From Nematostella vectensis (taxonomy: Eukaryota > Cnidaria > Anthozoa > Actiniaria > Edwardsiidae): a stretch of DNA of 60,000 bases. Below the pieces are notes generated by a model. That model was not told the origin of the DNA, searched no databases, and saw nothing but the letters and a program-made list of their open reading frames with translations. A program made the translations under genes and the position numbers. The stretch lies in the NCBI RefSeq assembly GCF_932526225.1, contig NC_064035.1, positions 21,133,969 to 21,193,968 of the forward strand, given 5' to 3'. Shown in pieces: positions 52,189-60,000 of this stretch. How positions within the stretch are numbered: the first letter of the stretch is position 1; every line of letters starts with the position of its first letter.

Positions 52189-52240
52189 ATTCATTGCTTT
52201 TCTAAGCTTATTTCAGTATAAGCTTAGAAAAGCAATGAAT
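52189..52240. repeat. Perfect 22-bp hairpin with 8-nt loop
   Basis: The arms 52189-52210 and 52219-52240 are exact inverse complements, each containing TTGCTTTTCTAAGCTTA or its inverse. It lies just inside the left arm of the long inverted-repeat element. Confidence 0.95.
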
Positions 52241-52511
52241 GTTTTGTGAACGCTTTGAGATGAGTTCGGAAACTCCACTTTTTGAGCGCGGCCTCAAAGG
52301 CAAGGCTGCCAAAAAAGCAAAAAAAAATCGGAAAAATTATAGAATCTCTTTTCTAAAAAGACAAAGTCTTTCCCCGCACATTCAACTACGCCGGTTTCGC
52401 TTCCGATTCCAGAACAGTATATGTTGTGGTTTATTTTGATTGTATTTTTATTTTTATCATTCTCATTAGGCGAGAGGAAGCTTTTCAAGGGCGGGAGAGC
52501 TCAGAGAAGCC

Positions 52512-53118
52512 GCCCTTCTTTGTTTTAGCGCAAATCTTCGAAAACATCCTCTACACAAACCGACACTGTTAGCAGCTCACAACTGCTACTCCTTTGATGC
52601 CCGACGGATCGTACATAACACACCACAGTAGCAGCAGGCTGATGAATTCTCAGGACTTGACCTGTACTCTGGAGACTTCTTGGTTGCTGCCCGAAAATAT
52701 TTCAAGCGCAAAGATGGACTAAAACTACCTGATCTCTATCGTGAGACATTTGGGTGCGAGTTCAACGTGCATGATACCCTTGAAGACTCCAGGGCACTGA
52801 GAGCAGTTCTTAACGAGGTTGGCCCTGAGCTCCATAAAAGGTTCGCGAGACAGCCATCCCGTGGTCATACTTCACCAGTGTGAGGGATTACGAGCAGCGC
52901 CTCAAAGCCCTGAAATCCACATAAGATGTAACATTTCCTCGTCGAGAATTATTAATCGACTTAGTAGCCTTGGTCTTACATTTTCAATTCTTAAGGAATT
53001 AAACAGTGATTGTCGAAAAGAGGCAATCGTCACTTACTTGGCGGGGAAAGTCAGTGGGCGTGTTCGTGTAACTAGTGATGTCGGTGAACTTTGCGAGATT
53101 GTGAAGAAATTGTCGTGA
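52512..53118 (+). pseudogene. PML-C/DEDDh-type exonuclease pseudogene
   Basis: One frame reads LLAAHNCYSFDARRIV (52566-52613), TAG (52629-52631), then without frame change GLDLYSGDFLVAARKYF, LKLPDLYRETFG and VHDTLEDSRALRAVL (to about 52812). AHNxxxFD and HDxLEDxRAL are the Exo II and Exo III motifs of DEDDh 3'-5' exonucleases; the PML-C/TREX-like group of animals is the closest match I recall. The Exo I DxE motif is not found. After a stop at 52881 two other frames give DYEQRLKALKS and ISSSRIINRLSSLG to GRVRVTSDVGELCEIV, resembling the C-terminal part of the same family. A stop, at least two frameshifts and the missing first motif mark it as dead. It lies between the inverted arms. Confidence 0.7.
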
Positions 53119-54265
53119 AAAAAGGGTATATTCCTTTTCACCCCGCCTTATGATTCCTAAAGGTTAATAATCAAAATAATATTATGTTTAAAGCCTTGCT
53201 TGTGTGTTAACTGTTTTTTTTATTAGACATAAGGATTTATTTCTTATTTTATGATTTGACCAGTTAGAAGATGTCGTCGTTTGATGTCTACGTTGTGATT
53301 ATTTGAAATATTTACGAACACACGACACAATTTTCCTTCTTGTGTTCTTTTAGAGTAAGTAGTGTTACTACCTGGGTTATTAGCCGTAATCTGGATGAAT
53401 TGCCACGTGGTACGTTATCAGAACGAAAAGTTTGACTCCTCCCCTCTCCAGAAACAGAGACTTTACACCCCCTTTTAAAGGAGTTAATTACTCGCCGTGA
53501 CATTAGCATTTATCAACAAAGACGGCTTTGGAGCAATGCCCGAACTCAATTATGTAGTACCAAATACTCAAAAGTCTATTTCGCAAGAAAGAATAAACAT
53601 TTCGCTTTGCCATTCCGACTAAACCGAGTAATAGCATGGTGGTATATGTCTATGACTGATCGAGGGCCAAGTAGGAAAACTAGTCGCCTAAATCGAACCC
53701 TCAAATAGTGGTGTTTACCGTTCCCTATCTATCTCCATATTAGGCGAAGGTTTGGGCAAGTCTTGGAAATGTAAAAATCCTCTGGTTTGCTTTTTACTAG
53801 ATACGATCGACCTGATGCATATTATAGGTTCTTAGATGACTTTTAGTAAAAAAAAGATCATGTTCTTTTGTAGAAGATTGTAAAGTAATTTGAATTTGTA
53901 TGATTAATTTGCAAGATATTTTACTCTGCTATAAAACGCAGAAATGCGTCTACGATTTTACTCTAGTCTTTTTAGAAAATGTCCACCAAGTGTGTTGAAG
54001 AAGATTGACAAAGTGACGTGCAAAAATACATGCACAATTTTTTGGGAGGCCTTAGAAGCGCTAATAGGGAGTTTACTTTGATCGCAATATTAATAAAAAT
54101 ATCAAGACAATAAAAAACCGAATAAGTCTATTAAGCTATTACAGAAGGATAGGTTGTTTTATGTGTTCCAAGTATGATATCTGAAACGTGCGCATTGCTT
54201 GAGTTACAGCAAAAATGGCAGCTTGGCCTGCCGCGCTTGGGCTAGCTTGGAATTTCTCTCGACGT

Positions 54266-54599
54266 CGTGTAACGTCGCTCTAGGTGTTTTTCTTTTATCG
54301 GATCCTACATGCTTACATGCTGTACTATTAATATTCAAAACTGCTCTATAGAAAGACATCGAAGTAGTGTCTAGAACATTGTCCAGATAGATGGATGTCA
54401 TATGGTCCGAATCTTTGTTGAATTAATGAAAATGTGTCTCATTGATTTGGATAAAGCTGGAGGCTACACCCGTTCCCCCCATAGCTCATTTACTCCACAG
54501 TCTTTGAAACCGTGCGTTTTTCTTAAAAGAAGGTAAAATGAACGAAGAAAGGAAACAAAAGGGTAATGGTCTGACGTTCATCCAATGATTAGCCCGAGT
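54266..54599. other. Intergenic sequence, nothing recognised
   Basis: Unique AT-rich sequence between the inverted-repeat element and the tandem duplication. Confidence 0.5.
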
Positions 54600-57500
54600 A
54601 TCTGTGGACTTTTTGTTTCAAAAGCTGGAGAGGAAAAATAAAACTACTTTTTTTTATCGCTTCGCGGTTTATACTTCAAAGGAAACGATAAAAGGGCATG
54701 ACACTGGGGTTATCTTCCGATAGCATTTTTGTGCTTCACAGTGTTCGCATCGAGATGCCATGGTATTTTCCAATTCAACATAACCAGGAAATGCTCGAGA
54801 AATCTAAATTGAACCAAATTTTGAAAAAAAAAAGCAAGCGTTAATCTAACATTGGAAGGTTACAAGCCAATTAGATATCCTAACTGTCAATCAAATATCG
54901 TGGGTATCAAGGATGTAGTTCTGTTTCCGGAGAAATGACTAACATCCCGTTTTCGGTCCTGATGGTTTCTCTATTGATCACTTTTTGGCAAAGATAAACC
55001 TTTAGGGGGCTTATCATAGTTTTGATTAAACACTTCCAGCTACAACAGAAAAAGATAATGGAAAGAAAGTACTTATATGGTATTTAACATGCTGTTTACA
55101 GTGAGCACGCATTTGCGATTTAGCGATGTGCACTTGTACCAGTTGCCTTGAGCGAAAGGTTTGCCTTTTACGTTTGGTAAACCTTGACTAACCGTCATTA
55201 AAACGTATTGCTGGAGCATCCAGGGAATAAAGCCATACCTTACCTCAAGTGCAGGTGCGAGGTGTTTGAAGTCTTTTCATTATGCGATGAATCAAAACTC
55301 GAAAAGGCTATCGGGGACGCCATGTGATTTGTTACCGCATATCAAGTGTTGTCAACTACGCATCGGATTACGACGGCAAAGCATTAGTTGAATATTCATA
55401 ACATTCAAAGACGTCTACCTGATTCACTTTATCATTTACCACTCTGTTCTTTATAAAGGCAATATCAAATAACTGTTAAACAGTGCGAAATTTGGATATA
55501 TTTTGTTTGCATTTGTTTTTGCGGGAGCAAAAAAAAGTTTCTAAAGCACTTAGTCCCCAATCTTAATCCAACTTGCTGTTGAACCGCGATAACAGACACG
55601 TGTAGACTGAGGGACTGTGCGTTTAACCTTTTTGTCCACTGGCGTATACAATTGTGCATGAGTTTTTAATTAACAAAAACAATTTAATTTCTCTCCTCCC
55701 CATATAAAAACTGTGGTTTTTACGGACTAAAAAAACACCTGTTGCTATATAAGTTTTATTGTTAGAAAATATCAATTAATCACATTAACAGGGTTGCCAG
55801 AAATGCCACTCAGCGATTCAAGAAATGATGTAAGAAAAAATCTACCCTAATTTTGATACGAGCATCCCTATCAGGTCTACATGGTAAGAACCCCCTACCA
55901 GGTTCATGGTACCTGGTCTCTGAAAGTCATGCAAATGTTTAAAGACATATAAAGAAGAATGCTACAATTTTACAAACCTGGATGAATTTTCCATACGCTT
56001 GTTTGGCTATGTATTTGTTACCCATCAGACACTGCCGGTAACGGCACAACGAATCTCCGAGTGCAGCCTTATTGAAATACCATAATAATTCGACTAAGCG
56101 CCCGGGGGAAACTAAGCCCGCGTAGCTTTATCGATAAAACATCATAACATGGCAGTAGCGGATCTAGGGGGGAGGGTTTAGGGGGTTTGCCCCCTTTGGG
56201 CTGCCAGAAATGCAAAATAGACACATCACAACCAGATGAAGATTATCAGGCATCAGTCTAAGGGATATGCGTCCAACCAAGGTGATAACAACCTCTCTTT
56301 AGCCAAATAATAGCACAGGTTCTTTGACAAACTTCAAATCGAACAAGGAAAGAAAAGCAGAATCACCCCTCTCAATAAAACGCTCAAAATCAAGACACAT
56401 GCCATTACGGATTGAAAAGCATTCTGGGAGATCCGGGAAAAAAATTCACGAGGGGAGGGCCAGTCAACACTCCTCTTCCCAAAGTTAGAAGGCATTTCAG
56501 TCTTTTCACCCCGAAGCCAAACAAATCAATTCCAGGTCATACAGACCCGCAAGCGTACATGTAGCACTGCATTAACTGTAACAGTTTAAGAAACATACAT
56601 ACTTGATAAGGTTTCTTGATAAGCTATGAATTCTTGATTATAGATTTACCGTATGGAATTACTAAACTATTTAATCAAAAATCTGTAGACTTTTTGTTTC
56701 AAAAGCTGGAGAGGAAAAATAAAACTACTCTTTTTATCGCTTCGCGGTTTATACTTCAAAGGAAACGATAAAAGGGCCTGACACTGGGGTTATCTTCCGA
56801 TGGCTTTTTTGTGCTTCACAGTGTTCCCATCAAGGTGCCATGGTATTTTCCACTTCAACATAACCAGGAAATGCTCGAGAAATCTAAATTGAACCAAATT
56901 TTGAGAAAAAAAAAAGCAAGCGTTAATCTAACATTGGAAGGTTACAAGCCAATTAGATATCCTAACTGTCAATCAAATATCGTGGGTATCAAGGATGTAG
57001 TTCTGTTTCCGGAGAAATGACTAACATCCCGTTTTCGGTCCTGATGGTTTCTCTATTGATCACTTTTTGGCAAAGATAAACCTTTAGGTGGCTTATCATA
57101 GTTTTGATTAAACACTTCCAGCTACAACAGAAAAAGATAATGGAAAGAAAGTACTTATATGGTATTTAACATGCTGTTTACAGTGAGCACGCATTTGCGA
57201 TTTAGCGATGTGCACTTGTACCAGTTGCCTTGAGCGAAAGGTTTGCCTCTTAAGTTTGGTAAACCTTGACTAACCGTCATTAAAACGTATTGCTGGAGCA
57301 TCCAGGGAATAAAGTCATACCTTACCTCAAGTGCAGGTGCGAGGTGTTTGAAGTCTTTTCATTATGCGATGAATCAAAACTCGAAAAGGCTATCGGGGAC
57401 GCCATGTGATTTGTGACCGCATATCAAGTGTTGTCAACTACGCATCGGATTACGACGGCAAAGCATTAGTTGAATATTCATAACATTCAAAGACGTCTTC

Positions 57501-58783
57501 CTGATTCACTTTATCATTTACCACTCTGTTCTTTATAAAGGCGATATCAAATAATTGTTAAACAGTGCGAAATTTTGATATATTTTGTTTGCATTTGTTT
57601 TTCCGGGAGCAAAAAAAAGTTTCTAAAGCACTTAGTAACTAATCTTAATCCAACTTGCTGTTGAACCGCGATAACAGACACGTGTAGACTGAGGGACTGT
57701 GCGTTTAACCTTTTTGTCCACTGGCGTATACAATTCTGCATGAGTTTTTAATTAACAAAAACAATTTAATTTCTCTCCTCCCCATATAAAAACTGTGGTT
57801 TTTACGGACTAAAAAACACCTGTTGCTATATAAGTTTTGTTTGAAAATATCAATTAATCATATTAACAGGGTTGCCAGAAATGCCACTCAGCGATTCAAG
57901 AAATGATGTAAGAATAAATCTACCCGATTTTGATTCCTAAAAAATACGAGCATCCCTATCAGGTCTACCTGGTAAGAACCCCCTACCAGGTTCATGGGTA
58001 ACGTATGAAAGGCTTAATCCTGGTCTCTGAAAGTCATGCAAATGTTTAAAGACATATAAAGAAGAATGCTACAATTTTACAAACCTGGATGAATTTTCCA
58101 TACGCTTGTTTGGCTATGTATTTGTTACCCATCAGACACTGCCGGTAACGGCACAACGAATCTCCGAGTGTAACCTTATTGAAATGCCATAATAATTCGA
58201 CTAAGCGCCCGGAGGGAAATAAGCCCGCGCAGCTTTATCGATAAAACATCATAACATGGCAGTAGCGGATCTAGGGGGGGGGAGGGTTTAGGGGGTTTGC
58301 CCCCTTTGGGCTGCCAGAAATGCAAAATAGACACATCACAACCAGATGAAGATTATCAGGCATCCGTCTAAGGGATATGCGTCCAACCAAGGTGATAACA
58401 ACCTCTCTTTAGCCAAATAATAGCTCAGGTTCTTTGACAAATTTCAAATCGAACAAGGAAAGAAAAGCAGAATCACCCCTCTCAACAAAACGCTCAAAAT
58501 CAAGACACATGCCATTACGGATTGAAAAGCATTCTGGGAGATCCGGGAAAAAAATTCACGAGGGGAGGGCCAGTCAACACTCCTCTTCCCAAAGTTAGAA
58601 GGCATTTCAGTCTTTTCACCCCGAAGCCAAACAAATCAATTCCAGGTCATACAGACCCGCAAGCGTACATGTAGCTGTAACAGTTTAAGAAACATACATA
58701 CTTGATAAGGTTTCTTGATAAGCTATGAATTCTTGATTATAGATTTACCGTATGGAATTACTAAACTATTTAATCAAAAATCT
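54600..58783. repeat. Tandem duplication of a ~2.1 kb unit
   Basis: Copy 1 (about 54600-56683) and copy 2 (about 56682-58783) are head-to-tail, offset about 2081 bp, and differ by scattered substitutions and small indels (for example 24 extra bases in copy 2 near 57990 and an A-run length change near 54830/56910). Both begin with ACTTTTTGTTTCAAAAGCTG and end TTTAATCAAAAATCT. No recognised gene: short frames such as YKPIRYPNCQSNIVGIKDVV (copy 2) are frameshifted in copy 1. A G-rich GGGGGGAGGGTTTAGGGGGT stretch occurs in each copy. Confidence 0.95.
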
Positions 58784-58789
58784 CAAAAT

Positions 58790-58865
58790 GACACTACGTG
58801 GAACTCGATCCAGGCCCTTTATTTTTGTGAGAGCAATGCTCGCACCACGCTACTCCACTACTGAA
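58790..58865 (-). mobile_element. tRNA-like SINE head remnant
   Basis: On the minus strand, GTAGTGGAGTAGCGTGGTGC then AAGGGCCTGGATCGAGTTCC have the spacing of degenerate A and B boxes of a tRNA-derived SINE head. The B box is off consensus and no body follows clearly, so it is a remnant. Confidence 0.4.
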
Positions 58866-59139
58866 TTCGTATGTTTTGTGTATCTAAAACTAGATAGCTC
58901 GATTTATCATATTGTTTGAAGGACTCGGAAAACATGCCAAATTTAAGCTTTTTTTCCGGACAAGAAACTAACATTTCCAACACAAATAGTCCCAATACTG
59001 ACAGGCAATATGAGACGTGCATGATAACAATGTCGGAATGGGCAAAACTATCTTTCTACGGAAAACATGATAAAATACACGTATTGCGAGCATTTTATAA
59101 ATAAATAACTTGTTTTACTATCTTACAAGGTGGGGTATA

Positions 59140-60000
59140 AGGCAATGCTCCATGCATGGTTTATACCCATTAGGCAATGCTCCATGCATAGTTTATACCC
59201 ATAAGGCAATGCTCCATGCATGGTTTATACCCATAAGGCAATGCTCCATGCATGGTTTATACCCATTAGGCAATGCTCCATGCATGGTTTATACCCATAA
59301 GGCAATGCTTTATGCATGGTTTATACCCATAAGGCAATGCTCCATGCATGGTTTATACCCATAAGGCAATGCTTCATGCATGGTTTATACCCATAAGGCA
59401 ATGCTCCATGCATGGTTTATACCCATAAGGCAATGCTCCATGCATGGTTTATACCCATAAGGCAATGCTCCATGCATGGTTTATACCCATAAGGCAATGC
59501 TTTATGCATGGTTTATACCCATAAGGCAATGCTCCATGCATGGTTTATACCCATAAGGCAATGCTCCATGCATGGTTTATACCCATAAGGCAATGCTCCA
59601 TGCATGGTTTATACCCATAAGGCAATGCTTCATGCATGGTTTATACCCATAAGGCAATGCTTCATGCATGGTTTATACCCATAAGGCAATGCTCCATGCA
59701 TAGTTTATACCCATAAGGCAATGCTTTATGCATAGTTTATATCCATAAGGCAATGCTCCATGCATGGTTTATACCCATAAGGCAATGCTCCATGCATGGT
59801 TTATACCCATAAGGCAATGCTTCATGCATGGTTTATACCCATAAGGCAATGCTCCATGCATAGTTTATACCCATAAGGCAATGCTTTATGCATGGTTTAT
59901 ACCCATAAGGCAATGCTCCATGCATGGTTTATACCCATAAGGCAATGCTTCATGCATGGTTTATACCCATAAGGCAATGCTCCATGCATGGTTTATACCC
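59140..60000. repeat. 32-bp satellite, at least 27 copies, continuing past the window
   Basis: Unit GGCAATGCTCCATGCATGGT plus TTATACCCATAA, with CTTTATGCATGG, CTTCATGCATGG and GCATAGTT variants. Each unit has a CCATGCATGG palindrome. With a 32-bp period all three frames are cycled, giving an 84-residue frame that is not a gene. Confidence 0.96.

Larger units (their letters stand above)
51245..54265. mobile_element. ~3 kb element with ~0.8 kb long terminal inverted repeats
   Basis: The left arm (about 51250-52110) and right arm (about 53425-54262) are inverted copies over their whole length, for example AAATTCCAAGCTAGCCCAAG at the outer end and CATTGCTCCAAAGCCGTCTT near the inner end. Divergence and small indels are visible. 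The ~1.3 kb centre contains a 22-bp perfect hairpin and a broken exonuclease gene. Long inverted arms flanking a gene suggest a DNA transposon or fold-back element. No transposase and no certain target duplication were seen. Confidence 0.75.

Noticed and set aside
52239-52439. 66-residue frame inside the inverted-repeat element
   Set aside because: Lys-rich, starts on the hairpin, no homology and out of register with the exonuclease sequence.
55465-55659. 64-residue minus-strand frame kept in both copies of the duplication (also 57547-57741)
   Set aside because: Conserved only as much as the surrounding duplicated DNA; no recognisable protein features.
56811-57020. 69-residue frame in the tandem duplication
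   Set aside because: The equivalent frame in copy 1 is broken by an A-run length change and no family is recognised, so I do not call it a gene.

Overview
The window is eukaryotic nuclear DNA from an animal. Two multi-exon genes with GT-AG introns can be read almost base by base, and the rest is introns, minisatellites and small transposon remnants. A full-length-type DNAJC13/RME-8 gene, a secretin-like receptor with somatomedin-B and collagen-like modules, tRNA-derived SINEs and PML-C-type exonuclease sequence together suggest a cnidarian, most likely an anthozoan such as a sea anemone. The species is inference only.

Layout. Positions 1330-40075 (+ strand) hold the last 57 exons of DNAJC13, the endosomal J-domain co-chaperone RME-8. 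Spliced together they give an uninterrupted 1878-residue C-terminal part, with a GYF-like domain, a central J domain with HPD, and the conserved tail. The 5' exons lie before the window. Positions 49691-41345 (- strand) hold a complete nine-exon model of 864 residues: signal peptide, collagen-like Gly-Pro-X tract, somatomedin-B module, Cys-rich ectodomain, and a seven-transmembrane domain of the secretin/Methuselah type. The two genes converge, and their candidate poly(A) signals are about 350 bp apart. Positions 49728-60000 have no intact gene. They hold an interspersed repeat, a ~3 kb element with ~0.8 kb inverted arms around a broken PML-C-like exonuclease gene, a 2.1 kb tandem duplication, and a 32-bp satellite that runs off the window.

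Tandem arrays occupy roughly a fifth to a quarter of the window by hand tally. The most striking pattern is that many intronic arrays are not random sequence: their unit contains the adjacent splice junction. The 5' or 3' splice site plus a few exon bases has been copied up to dozens of times (introns starting at 14203, 27302, 29196 and 33135; arrays ending at acceptors 21812, 29120 and 32724; and the receptor intron next to 45880). This fills the introns of a housekeeping gene with decoy splice sites.

The two genes have no evident functional link. DNAJC13 works with Hsc70 on early endosomes; the receptor would act at the cell surface. All exon boundaries were derived by reading phase, GT-AG sites and similarity to remembered family sequence; no alignment program was run.
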